DNA of 64,000 nucleotides from NCBI GenBank assembly GCA_963746735.1, contig CAVVCO010000037.1, positions 365,328-429,327 on the forward strand, in the 5' to 3' direction. The first letter of the stretch is position 1. Each line of letters begins with the position of its first letter. The stretch comes from CAVSWT01 sp963746735 (GTDB lineage Bacteria > Bacteroidota > Ignavibacteria > Ignavibacteriales > Ignavibacteriaceae). Made by a program: the position numbers and the translations under genes. Under the pieces are notes generated by a model. It was not told the origin of the DNA and ran no database searches. It worked only from the letters and a program-made list of their open reading frames with translations. Below are positions 35,971 through 45,406 of the stretch, in pieces.

Positions 35971-36408
35971 ATGACATTAATTAAATTTGAGCCCTTAAGA
36001 GAACTGGAAAATTTTAACGACAGACTACAAAAATTTTTTAACGGTTTTCCAAATTTCGGTTTGGATATGGAAAGTTCGTTTAACCCCAGAATAGACATTT
36101 CTGAAGATGACAATAACATTTTTATTGAAGCAGAAATTCCCGGAGTTAAAAAAGGTGATATAAATATTTCTCTTCAAGATAATATTTTAACCATTAAAGG
36201 TGAAAAGAAATCTTCAAAAGAAGAAACGAAAGAAAAAAGTTTTTACAGAAGTGAAAGATCTTACGGCTCATTTACAAGAAGCTTCACTTTGCCGGCAGAA
36301 GTTAATCCGGATAAAGTTGAAGCCAAATTTGAAGATGGAATTTTAAATGTAACCTTAGCTAAAATCCATCCTCAGCCAAAGAAAGAAAAATTGATAGATA
36401 TAAAATAA
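35971..36408 (+). CDS. Small heat shock protein, Hsp20/alpha-crystallin family
   Basis: 145 residues: an N-terminal arm with LRELENFNDRLQKFF, the alpha-crystallin domain (about 40-135: IDISEDDNNIFIEAEIPGV ... EDGILNVTLAKI) and a short C-terminal tail. Such proteins hold unfolding proteins for refolding by DnaK. A strong AAAAGGAG ribosome binding site precedes the ATG. It is the first gene of the hsp20-dnaK-hsp20 run; the hairpin at 36432-36457 separates it from dnaK. Confidence 0.95.
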   Translation: MTLIKFEPLRELENFNDRLQKFFNGFPNFGLDMESSFNPRIDISEDDNNIFIEAEIPGVKKGDINISLQDNILTIKGEKKSSKEETKEKSFYRSERSYGSFTRSFTLPAEVNPDKVEAKFEDGILNVTLAKIHPQPKKEKLIDIK

Positions 36409-36431
36409 GTTAAATTTAATTTGAAACTAAA

Positions 36432-36457
36432 AGCGGCATTATATGCCGCTGTCTTTT
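36432..36457 (+). terminator. Hairpin between hsp20 and dnaK
   Basis: AGCGGCAT / ATGCCGCT with a 3-nt loop, then GTCTTTT. It could be an attenuating terminator or an mRNA-stabilising hairpin between two stress genes; the T-run is short. An AAGGAG ribosome binding site for dnaK follows. Confidence 0.6.
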
Positions 36458-36479
36458 AAAACATAAGGAGTGAACTATA

Positions 36480-38420
36480 ATGGGAAAAATAATTGGAATT
36501 GACCTGGGAACAACAAACTCATGCGTAGCGGTGATGGAAGGTAATGATCCGGTGGTTATACCAAATTCTGAAGGTGGTAGAACTACTCCTTCAGTTGTTG
36601 CATTTACAAAAAATGGAGAAAGATTAGTCGGACAGCCCGCAAAAAGACAGGCAATAACTAATCCTAAGAATACTATCTTCTCAATAAAAAGATTTATGGG
36701 CAGGTTGATAAATGAAGTTGGAGACGAAAAGCAAAAAGTTCCTTACGAAGTCATTTCCGGTGATGGAAACTCGGCTAGAGTTAAGATAGATGATAGAGTA
36801 TATTCTCCTCCTGAAATTAGTGCAATGATCTTACAGAAGATGAAAAAAACTGCTGAAGAATATTTAGGCCAGGAAGTTACCGAAGCTGTTATTACTGTCC
36901 CGGCTTACTTCAATGATTCTCAGAGACAGGCTACAAAAGATGCAGGTGAAATTGCCGGGCTGCAGGTTAGAAGAATTATAAATGAACCAACTGCCGCAGC
37001 TTTAGCTTATGGTTTGGATAAGAAAGGAAAAGATCATACGGTTGCTGTTTATGATTTAGGTGGCGGTACTTTTGATGTTTCTATTCTCCAATTAGGTGAC
37101 GGTGTTTTTGAAGTTAAATCTTCAAACGGTGACGGGCATCTTGGCGGTGATGATTTTGATCAAAGATTAATAGACTACTTAGCTGATGAATTTAAGAAAC
37201 AGGAGAGTATTGATTTACGTAAAGACCCAATGGCATTGCAGAGATTAAAAGAAGCTGCTGAGAAAGCTAAAATCGAGTTGTCTTCTTCAGCTTCTACAGA
37301 TGTTAATTTACCTTTTATAACTGCAACTCAGGATGGGCCGAAACACTTAAACATAAATATATCACGAGCTAAGTTTGAACAAATGATTGATGATTTGGTT
37401 CAGCGAACTAAGGCTCCATGTGAAAAGGCATTGAAGGATGCTAATGTTTCAGCTTCAAATATCGACGAAGTTATACTTGTTGGTGGTTCTTCAAGAATAC
37501 CAATGGTTCAAGAATTAGTAAAAAATATATTTGGAAGAGAACCACACAAAGGTGTAAACCCCGATGAAGTTGTAGCAATTGGTGCTGGAATTCAAGGTGG
37601 TGTTTTAGCTGGTGATGTAAAGGATGTTCTGCTTTTGGATGTTACTCCACTTGCTCTTGGAATCGAAACCCTCGGCGGTGTTATGACAAGATTAATCGAA
37701 TCGAATACAACTATTCCCACTAAGAAGAGTGAAGTATTTTCAACAGCATCGGATAGTCAGCCTTCTGTTGAAATTCATGTTCTTCAGGGTGAAAGGCCGA
37801 TGGCAGCAGATAATAGGACTTTGGGAAGATTTCATTTGGATGGAATTCCTCCTGCTCCAAGAGGTATCCCTCAGATTGAAGTGACATTTGATATCGATGC
37901 AAACGGAATTATGCATGTCAGTGCTAAAGACAAAGCTACCAGCAAGGAGCAGAGTATTAGAATTACTTCATCCAGCGGATTGAATAAAGACGATATTGAA
38001 AAAATGAAAAACGATGCTAAAGAGCATGCTGCTGAAGATAAGAAGAAAAAAGAATCTGTTGAAGTTAAAAATCAAGCTGACAGCCTAGTTTTCCAAACTA
38101 AGAAGCAAATTGAAGAAATGAAAGATAAAATTCCTGCAGATTCAAAATCAAAGCTGGAAGCAGAAATAAAGAAAGTTGAAGATGCAATTGCTTCAAATAA
38201 TACTGATCAGATAAAATCTGCCACTGAATCATTGAATAAATCATGGAGTGAAATTGCTTCAACTCTTTATTCACAAGCTGGAGGTGCTGACGGACAAGGC
38301 CCGCAGGCAGAACAGCAGCAGCAGTCAGCTTCTTCAAATGATGGGGCAAAAGAAAAAGACGATGTTCAGGATGCATCTTATGAAGTAGTTGATGATGATG
38401 AAAAGAAAGATAAAAAATAA
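36480..38420 (+). CDS. dnaK: Molecular chaperone DnaK (Hsp70)
   Basis: 646 residues, full length. The ATPase domain starts IIGIDLGTTNSCVAVMEG and carries VPAYFNDSQRQATKDAG, the GGGTFDVSILQ loop and ILVGGSSRIPMVQ; the interdomain linker DVLLLDVTPLALGIETLGG is intact, followed by the substrate-binding domain and an acidic end (SYEVVDDDEKKDKK). DnaK with DnaJ and GrpE refolds proteins; neither partner gene is in the window. Ribosome binding site AAGGAG before the ATG. Small heat shock genes flank it on both sides. Confidence 0.98.
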   Translation: MGKIIGIDLGTTNSCVAVMEGNDPVVIPNSEGGRTTPSVVAFTKNGERLVGQPAKRQAITNPKNTIFSIKRFMGRLINEVGDEKQKVPYEVISGDGNSARVKIDDRVYSPPEISAMILQKMKKTAEEYLGQEVTEAVITVPAYFNDSQRQATKDAGEIAGLQVRRIINEPTAAALAYGLDKKGKDHTVAVYDLGGGTFDVSILQLGDGVFEVKSSNGDGHLGGDDFDQRLIDYLADEFKKQESIDLRKDPMALQRLKEAAEKAKIELSSSASTDVNLPFITATQDGPKHLNINISRAKFEQMIDDLVQRTKAPCEKALKDANVSASNIDEVILVGGSSRIPMVQELVKNIFGREPHKGVNPDEVVAIGAGIQGGVLAGDVKDVLLLDVTPLALGIETLGGVMTRLIESNTTIPTKKSEVFSTASDSQPSVEIHVLQGERPMAADNRTLGRFHLDGIPPAPRGIPQIEVTFDIDANGIMHVSAKDKATSKEQSIRITSSSGLNKDDIEKMKNDAKEHAAEDKKKKESVEVKNQADSLVFQTKKQIEEMKDKIPADSKSKLEAEIKKVEDAIASNNTDQIKSATESLNKSWSEIASTLYSQAGGADGQGPQAEQQQQSASSNDGAKEKDDVQDASYEVVDDDEKKDKK

Positions 38421-38431
38421 TTAAAATTTAC

Positions 38432-38449
38432 GCCGGATTTTTATCCGGC
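38432..38449 (+). other. Hairpin between dnaK and the second hsp20
   Basis: GCCGGAT / ATCCGGC around a TTTT loop. There is no T-run after it, so it is more likely an mRNA-processing or stability hairpin than a terminator. Confidence 0.5.
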
Positions 38450-38506
38450 AGTTAATTCAATAAAATTTGAATTCATTAAAAAATAAAATAATCGGAGGAA
38501 TAAAAA

Positions 38507-38908
38507 ATGAGCGACAATAAAGATGTATTAAATGTTGAGAATAAAAAAGAAACTCAAGATTGGGAAGCAGTGCTGGAAAATGAAAGTACAGTCGCACCTT
38601 TTGTTGACATATATGAAACAGAAGATGACTTTACAATTGTAGCCAATATGCCTGGAGTTGCTAAAGAAAATGTAAAGCTAAAATTGGAAGAGGAATCTCT
38701 GACCATATTTGGAAAAATAAATTATGATGAAGCTGTTAGCCGCAAATATGTTTTGAATGAAAACGCAATAGGAAATTTTTATAGAAAATTCAGAATTTCC
38801 AACAGCATAGATGAAACAAAAATATCTGCCAAATATGAAAATGGACAGCTTGTTGTAAATCTTCCAAAGCATGACAGGTTGAAACCCAGGACAATCAATA
38901 TCCAATAA
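38507..38908 (+). CDS. Small heat shock protein, Hsp20/alpha-crystallin family
   Basis: 133 residues with an alpha-crystallin domain (about 35-130): FVDIYETEDDFTIVANMPGV, LKLEEESLTIFGK and YENGQLVVNLPKHD. It differs clearly from the Hsp20 at 35971, having an acidic N-terminus and a shorter tail, so the two are distinct rather than a recent duplication. ATCGGAGG ribosome binding site before the ATG. It closes the chaperone cluster and is followed by a strong terminator. Confidence 0.92.
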   Translation: MSDNKDVLNVENKKETQDWEAVLENESTVAPFVDIYETEDDFTIVANMPGVAKENVKLKLEEESLTIFGKINYDEAVSRKYVLNENAIGNFYRKFRISNSIDETKISAKYENGQLVVNLPKHDRLKPRTINIQ

Positions 38909-38927
38909 TAGATTACGTATGATTAAC

Positions 38928-38957
38928 AAAAGCCCATCAGTTTTGATGGGCTTTTTT
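38928..38957 (+). terminator. Rho-independent terminator of the chaperone cluster
   Basis: 12-bp stem AAAAGCCCATCA / TGATGGGCTTTT with a GTTT loop and further T residues. It lies 20 nt after the second hsp20 stop. Confidence 0.92.
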
Positions 38958-39100
38958 AATTTAAAATAAATTGTTAATTAAAATTTAACTTTATTAAAAA
39001 TAATGTGCTTTTTAGCAATATTTCTTAATAAGATATTATTTTAATTATTATTAAGTAATGATTATCTTTTGCTCATTAAATTTTATTTCGTTGAATAGAT

Positions 39101-40195
39101 TTGACTCATAGTTCCAAAAAAAATAGAATCATTTTTATTGATTTAATGAGAGCGTTTGCCGTTCTTCAAATGGTGCAAGGGCATACTACAGATGTCCTTT
39201 TAGCAAACGATTACCGTAACCTTGATAATCCTTTTTTTGCTGTATGGTTTTTTATGCGCGGCATGACTGCCCCTATTTTTATGTTTACTGCTGGGACCGT
39301 GTTTACATATTTATTTAGACTATCCAAAGAACCATTTGAAATAAACCCCCGAGTTTCTAAAGGCATAAAAAGATTTTTACTTTTAATTAGTCTTGGTTAT
39401 TTATTGCGATATCCAACTGCTACAATTATAAGTTTTAAGCCTATCACTCAGGAAAGTTGGAACACATTTTTTGTTGTCGATGTTTTACACTCAATCGGAT
39501 TTGGAATACTTTTTTTACTATCACTTGCTTACATCGCTGAAAAACTTAAAATGAATGATTACTATATTTTTGGTATTGGTGGAGCACTGTTTTTTATTCT
39601 TGCACCTTTCTTTGAAAAGATTGATTGGCTTCATTATTTACCAAGATTTTTAGCCGGCTATTTTTATTCCGGAACGGGCTCACTATTTCCTTTGTTCCCA
39701 TGGTGCGGATACGTAATTATAGGCGGAGTTTTGGGTAGTTATCTTGCTAAACATCCCAATGTATTTAAGACTAAGCAATTCAGTTTTAGATTGGGAACAG
39801 CAGGTGTAATAATACTTTCTGCCTTTCTAATATGCACTTTGGTTTATAATAATTTTTATCATGAAAGTTTATATTGGTTAAATGCGTACAGCATCATTTT
39901 GCTTAGAGTTGGATTTGTGTTAATATTGAATTCAATTGTTTCATTTATATCTTTGTCTCTTGAATCTATTCCAAGATTTTTAATTTTAGTTGGCAGAAAT
40001 ACTCTGTTAATTTATATTGTACATTTAATAATATTATATGGCAGTGCATGGAATCCAGGTTTAAGCAATCTGTTTGATAAATCATTTACGGCATGGCAGA
40101 CTTTTGCAACCGCAATAACTATGATTCTTTTGATGTCTTTAATGGTATTAGTAATTCATAAATTTAAAATTAAGAATAAACAATTAGTAACTTAA
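39101..40195 (+). CDS. Membrane acyltransferase-like protein (DUF1624 / heparan-alpha-glucosaminide N-acetyltransferase-like)
   Basis: 364 residues with about ten membrane helices. The start RIIFIDLMRAFAVLQMVQGHT matches the acyltransferase-3/HGSNAT group, whose catalytic His lies in this first helix region, and IFMFTAGTVFTYLFRL follows. Such proteins carry acetyl or acyl groups across the membrane onto sugars or lipids, or bear a related unknown function. The start is TTG; there is no better codon before the conserved start. It ends 16 nt before ruvB and may be co-transcribed with it. Its acceptor is unknown. Confidence 0.75.
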   Translation: MTHSSKKNRIIFIDLMRAFAVLQMVQGHTTDVLLANDYRNLDNPFFAVWFFMRGMTAPIFMFTAGTVFTYLFRLSKEPFEINPRVSKGIKRFLLLISLGYLLRYPTATIISFKPITQESWNTFFVVDVLHSIGFGILFLLSLAYIAEKLKMNDYYIFGIGGALFFILAPFFEKIDWLHYLPRFLAGYFYSGTGSLFPLFPWCGYVIIGGVLGSYLAKHPNVFKTKQFSFRLGTAGVIILSAFLICTLVYNNFYHESLYWLNAYSIILLRVGFVLILNSIVSFISLSLESIPRFLILVGRNTLLIYIVHLIILYGSAWNPGLSNLFDKSFTAWQTFATAITMILLMSLMVLVIHKFKIKNKQLVT

Positions 40196-40211
40196 AATTG
40201 AATTAATCTAA

Positions 40212-41243
40212 ATGAGAAAATCCGATTCAACAACTCCAGATCCCTTAATTGAAGATAAAGTATTCGAGCAGTCATTAAGGCCTGAAACAATTACTGAATT
40301 TTTTGGACAATCAAGAATCACGGATAATTTAAAAGTTTTCATTTCTGCAGCGATTAAAAGAGGTGAAGCTCTTGATCATGTATTATTAACAGGGCCTCCC
40401 GGATTAGGCAAAACAACTTTAGCCCATATCATTGCAAAAGAAATGGGAGTTAGGTTGAAGATTACTTCAGGGCCGGTTTTAGAAAAGCCTGGCGACTTAG
40501 CTGGATTGTTAACTACTCTTGAAGAAAATTCTGTTTTATTTATTGATGAGATTCACAGACTTAGTCCTGTTGTTGAAGAGTATTTATATTCGGCAATGGA
40601 AGATTATAAACTTGATATAATGATTGACAGCGGCCCAAATGCTAGAACCGTTCAAATTAAATTACCTCAATATACTTTGGTTGGCGCAACTACTCGTGCC
40701 GGTATGCTTACTTCACCACTGCGTGATAGGTTCGGTATAAAATTTAGATTTGATTATTATGATTCTGAAATTTTAAATAGAATAATTTCCCGCTCATCAA
40801 AAATTTTAAATGTTAAGATTGATAAAGATGCTTCATTGGAAATTGCAAAACGTTCAAGAGGCACTCCAAGAATAGCAAACAGGTTATTAAGAAGAACGCG
40901 CGACTTTGCAGACTATGAGGATAAAAAAGTTATAGATTTAAATATTGCGAAGAAAGCACTCAATGCTTTGGAAGTTGATGAATTCGGACTTGATGAAATG
41001 GATAAGGATATTATTCTGACTATAATTGAAAAATATAAAGGCGGACCGGTAGGCCTTAGCACTATTGCTGTTGCTGTAAATGAAGATCCGGGTACTATCG
41101 AAGAAGTGTATGAACCATTTTTAATTCAGCAGGGCTTTATACACCGTACTCCCAGGGGAAGAGAGGCAACTCATCTCGCTTATAAAAGATTTGGAAAAGT
41201 AAAATTTGAAAACGAAAAAGGGGAATCATTATTTGATAAATAA
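40212..41243 (+). CDS. ruvB: Holliday junction branch migration ATPase RuvB
   Basis: 343 residues, normal length. AAA+ core with the N-terminal LRPETITEFFGQ, Walker A GPPGLGKT (61-68), Walker B FIDEIHRL, sensor GATTRAGML, the arginine region PLRDRFG and a C-terminal winged helix (GGPVGLSTIA, FIHRTPRGREAT). With RuvA it drives branch migration of Holliday junctions. ruvA and ruvC are not adjacent here. The stop overlaps an ATG that could start the next frame (TAATG). Confidence 0.97.
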   Translation: MRKSDSTTPDPLIEDKVFEQSLRPETITEFFGQSRITDNLKVFISAAIKRGEALDHVLLTGPPGLGKTTLAHIIAKEMGVRLKITSGPVLEKPGDLAGLLTTLEENSVLFIDEIHRLSPVVEEYLYSAMEDYKLDIMIDSGPNARTVQIKLPQYTLVGATTRAGMLTSPLRDRFGIKFRFDYYDSEILNRIISRSSKILNVKIDKDASLEIAKRSRGTPRIANRLLRRTRDFADYEDKKVIDLNIAKKALNALEVDEFGLDEMDKDIILTIIEKYKGGPVGLSTIAVAVNEDPGTIEEVYEPFLIQQGFIHRTPRGREATHLAYKRFGKVKFENEKGESLFDK

Positions 41244-41269
41244 TGTTTAACATAAAGGTAATTACTGTA

Positions 41270-43177
41270 ATGAAAAATCTATTCACATTCTATTTAATAT
41301 TTGTTTTATCAATTTTGTATTCAATTTCTATATTCTCACAATCAAAACTTTTTATCCCCACTAACATTCAAAAGGCTTATGAAAATGGAACTCGTTCTCT
41401 TGACGGTAAGCCGGGAAAAAACTATTGGATAAACTCAGCCGATTATAATATTAGAGTTAGTGTTGATCCTCCAACTAGGCTTGTAAAAGGAAGTGAGCAT
41501 ATAACTTATTATAATAACAGTCCTGATACTCTTAAAAAAATTGTTTTGAGGTTATATCAAAACTTAAATAAAGTTGGTGCACAAAGGAATATTACGTTAA
41601 ATAAAGAAGCGATTACAGATGGAATCACGATTGATAAAATTAAAGTTAATGAAAGAGATTTTAATTTGGATTCATCATCTGATTATGAGGGAACTGTACA
41701 AACTTTAAAATTAAAAAATTATTTAAATCCTAATAGCAAATTTAACTTTGATATTGATTGGCATTTTACTATTCCTCAAGGTAGTAACCCCAGAATGGGT
41801 AGATATGATTCTACTTCTTTCTTAGTTGGATACTGGTATCCGCAAATTTCGGTTTATGATGATATTGACGGCTGGGATATATACCCTTACAATGGCTTGT
41901 ACGAGTTCTATAATGATTTTAATAATTTTGATGTGGAAATAACTGTCCCAAATACTTTTGCAGTTTGGTCAACGGGTGAATTACAGAACAGCAAATCAAT
42001 CTTTACAGATAAATATTTAGATAGATATAATGAAGCTCATCATTCAAATGATATTGTACATATTATTGACAGCAATGATGTTAAGGTGGGACATATTTTT
42101 AATTCAGCAACTTTAACAAATACCTGGCATTACAAAGCAGCACATGTTCCCGATTTTTGTTTTGGTTTAAGTGATCATTATTTATGGGACGCAACAAGTT
42201 TGGTGGTTGATGATAAAACGGAGAGAAGAGTTTTTATAGCTGCAGCTTATAAAAAACAATCAAAAAATTTTTTTGAAGTTGATAAGATTGCAAGAGATGC
42301 CATCAATTATCTTTCGAGAGAATTGCCCGGCGTCCCATTCCCATATCCTTCAATGACTGTTTTTAATGGCGGCGGGGGAATGGAATATCCAATGATGGTT
42401 AATGACGGTACTGAAGATAGTTATGGTGCCGATGCACAACTTACATCACATGAAATTACGCATAGTTATTTCCCATTTTATATGGGGATAAATGAGAAGA
42501 AATATGCATGGATGGATGAAGGAATGGCAGTGTTTCTCCCGCTTGGCTACCAGGAAGCAGCGGATCCGACTTACGACCCAAGGGGAAGAAGATTTATTCA
42601 TTATGAAAAATTGATGGGTAATGAAACAGAAATGCCGATGATGATCCCATCGGTACTATTAGGTGTTTACCAGGATTATAGGAATGCTTCTTATAATAGA
42701 TCTGCATATGCTTATGTAACCTTAGAAGAATTATTAGGTAAAACAAAATTCAAAAAAGCTTTACATGAGTATATGGATAGATGGAATGGCAAACATCCAA
42801 TACCATACGATTTCTTTTTTACATTTAATGATGCAGCGGGTGAGGATTTAAGCTGGTTCTGGAAGCCGTGGTTTTTTGATAGGGGAGTCGTTGATCTAGG
42901 AATAAAATCAGCAAGCTATTCAAACGGCAATTTAAAAATAGTGATCGAAAATCTCGGTCAAATTCCTGCTTCGGCTCCTTTAAAAATTATTACAGTTAAA
43001 GATACGATTTCATTTACAACAACTGCTGAAGTTTGGAGGGATGGTAAAAAAGAATATACCATCAATAAAAAAGTTGATTCACCTGTTGTGAAAATTATCC
43101 TAGGCAACAAAGATTATTCTGATGTAAACAGAAAAAACAATGAATATGTTTTAAGCAGAACTCAAACGAGTAATTAG
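41270..43177 (+). CDS. Secreted M1 family metallopeptidase
   Basis: A signal peptide starts at ATG 41270 (MKNLFTFYLIFVLSILYSIS, ending FSQ), which is why this start is preferred over the in-frame ATG at 41243 that overlaps ruvB. Residues follow the M1 aminopeptidase plan: an N-terminal beta domain (NIRVSVDPPTRLVKGSEHI), the exopeptidase motif as GGGGMEYPMM in place of GAMEN, the zinc site HEITH and a third ligand Glu in WMDEG, then a C-terminal part. It should trim peptides in the periplasm or at the surface. It lacks a T9SS sorting domain. Substrate preference is not readable. Confidence 0.88.
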   Translation: MKNLFTFYLIFVLSILYSISIFSQSKLFIPTNIQKAYENGTRSLDGKPGKNYWINSADYNIRVSVDPPTRLVKGSEHITYYNNSPDTLKKIVLRLYQNLNKVGAQRNITLNKEAITDGITIDKIKVNERDFNLDSSSDYEGTVQTLKLKNYLNPNSKFNFDIDWHFTIPQGSNPRMGRYDSTSFLVGYWYPQISVYDDIDGWDIYPYNGLYEFYNDFNNFDVEITVPNTFAVWSTGELQNSKSIFTDKYLDRYNEAHHSNDIVHIIDSNDVKVGHIFNSATLTNTWHYKAAHVPDFCFGLSDHYLWDATSLVVDDKTERRVFIAAAYKKQSKNFFEVDKIARDAINYLSRELPGVPFPYPSMTVFNGGGGMEYPMMVNDGTEDSYGADAQLTSHEITHSYFPFYMGINEKKYAWMDEGMAVFLPLGYQEAADPTYDPRGRRFIHYEKLMGNETEMPMMIPSVLLGVYQDYRNASYNRSAYAYVTLEELLGKTKFKKALHEYMDRWNGKHPIPYDFFFTFNDAAGEDLSWFWKPWFFDRGVVDLGIKSASYSNGNLKIVIENLGQIPASAPLKIITVKDTISFTTTAEVWRDGKKEYTINKKVDSPVVKIILGNKDYSDVNRKNNEYVLSRTQTSN

Positions 43178-43300
43178 AATTGTGATATAAATTATTAAAA
43201 TTTATTTTTGTGATAGTTATAACGATGAATGTATCCTGAATTTATTATAATTGTTTTGTGAATTAACAAAATGCTATTATAATAAAAACAAGGAGCACTT

Positions 43301-43495
43301 ATGGATAAGCTAGAAGTAAAAGGTAATTGGAATGAATTGAAAGGTAAGTTAAAATCAAAATGGGGAATGCTAAATGATGATGATTTGACTTATGAAGAAG
43401 GTCAAGACGATCAATTGATCGGAAGAATCCAGAAAAAAACTGGGCAGACACGCGAAGCAATTCGTGATTTTATAAATAAATTAAATAAAAATTAA
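43301..43495 (+). CDS. CsbD family stress protein
   Basis: 64 residues matching CsbD: LEVKGNWNELKGKLKSKWG, then LTYEEGQDDQLIGRIQKKTG and a basic end. CsbD-like proteins are small, hydrophilic and general-stress induced; their action is unknown. A strong AAGGAGC ribosome binding site precedes the ATG and a terminator hairpin follows, so it is a single-gene unit. Confidence 0.9.
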   Translation: MDKLEVKGNWNELKGKLKSKWGMLNDDDLTYEEGQDDQLIGRIQKKTGQTREAIRDFINKLNKN

Positions 43496-43525
43496 TCAAT
43501 TAGAGAATTATTTTTATTAAGTAAC

Positions 43526-43557
43526 AAAGAAGGCATATACTTGTATATGCCTTCTTT
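43526..43557. terminator. Bidirectional terminator between csbD and the M14 peptidase gene
   Basis: 15-bp perfect stem AAAGAAGGCATATAC / GTATATGCCTTCTTT with a 2-nt (effectively 4-nt) loop. The outer A/T runs serve both strands; the right end touches the stop codon of the convergent peptidase gene. Confidence 0.88.
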
Positions 43558-45397
43558 ATTTAACAAGGTTCATTTTCTTCGTTATAAAAATGTCATTTGC
43601 TTTCAATTGATAAAAATAAATTCCGCTTGCTAAATTGTAGCTATGAGTATCGAAAACAATTTCATGAATCCCTACGCTGTACTCGTCATCAACCAATAGA
43701 GCAACTTGTTCTCCAATTGTGTTATAGATTGTCAATCTTACTTTTGCAGAATTCTTTAATTGAAATCTTATCGTAGTTGAAGGATTAAATGGATTAGGAT
43801 AGTTTTGATACAATACAAAATTTTCAGGATGAGTTGCATCAGCAACTACAGAAGTTACCGGCTCTCTATAAATAATTCTAAAAGCGTCTGCTGCAACTTT
43901 ACCGGTAACATTGTCATCCATAGAAATTGTGATTTTTCCATCTTGATTTAACACAGCTTGAGATAAGAAATTCCATTCCCCGCCATTTATTTGATGAGTC
44001 TTAATTACTTCTTCATCTTCACTGGCTGAGATTTTAAATTTTGTATCATAAGCAAAATCAGCGCTGGAAGGCCACCAGCCCCAAACATCATATTTACCTG
44101 AACTAAGTTCATCTGTTTGATAAGTAATTGAATTACTCCCGGAACCTCCTTCAGCAGTTAAATAATCATCACCAAAATAAAGCAAGCCGGATGTTTCTGA
44201 ACTCCAGTTTCCGGTTAATTGTGCATCTTTGTTATCAAGTATAATATATTTTGGACTCGACAATTGTAAGTACTCCGCAATAGAATAAACAGTCCTTCTT
44301 CCAAGCTCAATTAAATTCTCGTTTGTTACCCATTCGCCATCTGAATATTGATCATAAGGTGTTTCATAAGTAAGAGCCATTACTTTATCACCATAATTAT
44401 TCCACAACCAGCCTTCTGGAAAATATGGCTGCAAATTAGAAAAACTGTAATCGCTCATTGCAAAGTAGGGAATATCAGAAACATTAATATTTGCAAATTG
44501 ATTTTCCCTTGTATAGTAGTCGATTGAAGTTGATGGTGCAAGATGAATCCAGAATGTACAGAACTGTGATGCTTGCGAATGCAGATTAAGAAAAACATTA
44601 ATCACTTTTTGAGAATTAATTTCTATCATTCTTTGCTTTAAAATTGATATTTCTTTTGTAGTTTGTGCCGGTTCATAATTCCAGTCTTGTTCAAGGTCAA
44701 TACCAGCATAATTGGTTCTTGATCTACCGTAATAAACTCCATCCGGATTATCGAAAGGAATTAAATGAAAAATAATTTTCTTCCTGTAATAATCGATGAC
44801 ATCGTCATCTTTAAGTAAAGTTTGAACAATGCCGTCAAAATGAAATGAGCTAGGTGTTTCTCCCGGATGAGTTCGTGCATGAATCCATACTGCATATTTC
44901 AAACTATCAGGTACAGAGAAATCAGTTAAGATTATTTCCTGCATAGGAAGATTGTGAGGAGTATAACCAAGTGTATCAACTTTTACATAAGAGCTCTGTT
45001 TCCACTCATCAATTCTTTCCATCAAGTAAGTGAAAGTGTATGGATTATAATAAGCGACAAACACTGTATCTTCTTCAAATGTTTTTTGAAACACATCTTT
45101 CTTGGGACTTTCATCAGCACTGAAGCGAGTAAAATTTCTATTGTCATAAGAATAAACTGCACGTGTTACATCACTGTTAGTTATTGTTACTTTGATAAAT
45201 TTATCTTTTACACCTGATATTCTAAAATAAAACCAGCGCCCGCCAATGTCTTCTCTTGTTTTGGCTGTATAGTTAATTGAATCGGTAGTAGAAACACTAA
45301 GTAAATTTCCGCTTTCAAAAGCAGAAAAGAATTTAACTTGAGCAAAATTTAGAGTTGATAAAAATGTCAAAAAAAGTAAGAGTTTTTTCATTCGCAC
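43556..45397 (-). CDS. T9SS-exported M14 family zinc carboxypeptidase, CCP-like, with golvesin-like domain
   Basis: 613 residues: signal peptide about 1-19; an N-terminal beta domain of the cytosolic-carboxypeptidase (M14D) kind (about 22-140); the M14 domain with zinc ligands His177 and Glu180 in ARTHPGETPSS, the RTNYAGIDLEQDW stretch and third ligand His273 (LNLHSQ); a likely catalytic Glu in MALTYETPYDQ. Residues about 395-515 resemble the golvesin/xanthan-lyase carbohydrate-binding-like domain (YDVWGWWPSS, VAADAFRIIY). Residues about 525-613 are a T9SS type A sorting domain (NYPNPFNPSTTIRFQL, SGIYFYQLKA). It should leave the cell through SprA and be surface-bound. ATG 45391 is an alternative start. 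Confidence 0.9.
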   Translation of the reverse strand: MRMKKLLLFLTFLSTLNFAQVKFFSAFESGNLLSVSTTDSINYTAKTREDIGGRWFYFRISGVKDKFIKVTITNSDVTRAVYSYDNRNFTRFSADESPKKDVFQKTFEEDTVFVAYYNPYTFTYLMERIDEWKQSSYVKVDTLGYTPHNLPMQEIILTDFSVPDSLKYAVWIHARTHPGETPSSFHFDGIVQTLLKDDDVIDYYRKKIIFHLIPFDNPDGVYYGRSRTNYAGIDLEQDWNYEPAQTTKEISILKQRMIEINSQKVINVFLNLHSQASQFCTFWIHLAPSTSIDYYTRENQFANINVSDIPYFAMSDYSFSNLQPYFPEGWLWNNYGDKVMALTYETPYDQYSDGEWVTNENLIELGRRTVYSIAEYLQLSSPKYIILDNKDAQLTGNWSSETSGLLYFGDDYLTAEGGSGSNSITYQTDELSSGKYDVWGWWPSSADFAYDTKFKISASEDEEVIKTHQINGGEWNFLSQAVLNQDGKITISMDDNVTGKVAADAFRIIYREPVTSVVADATHPENFVLYQNYPNPFNPSTTIRFQLKNSAKVRLTIYNTIGEQVALLVDDEYSVGIHEIVFDTHSYNLASGIYFYQLKANDIFITKKMNLVK

Positions 45398-45406
45398 TAT
45401 TTCGTA

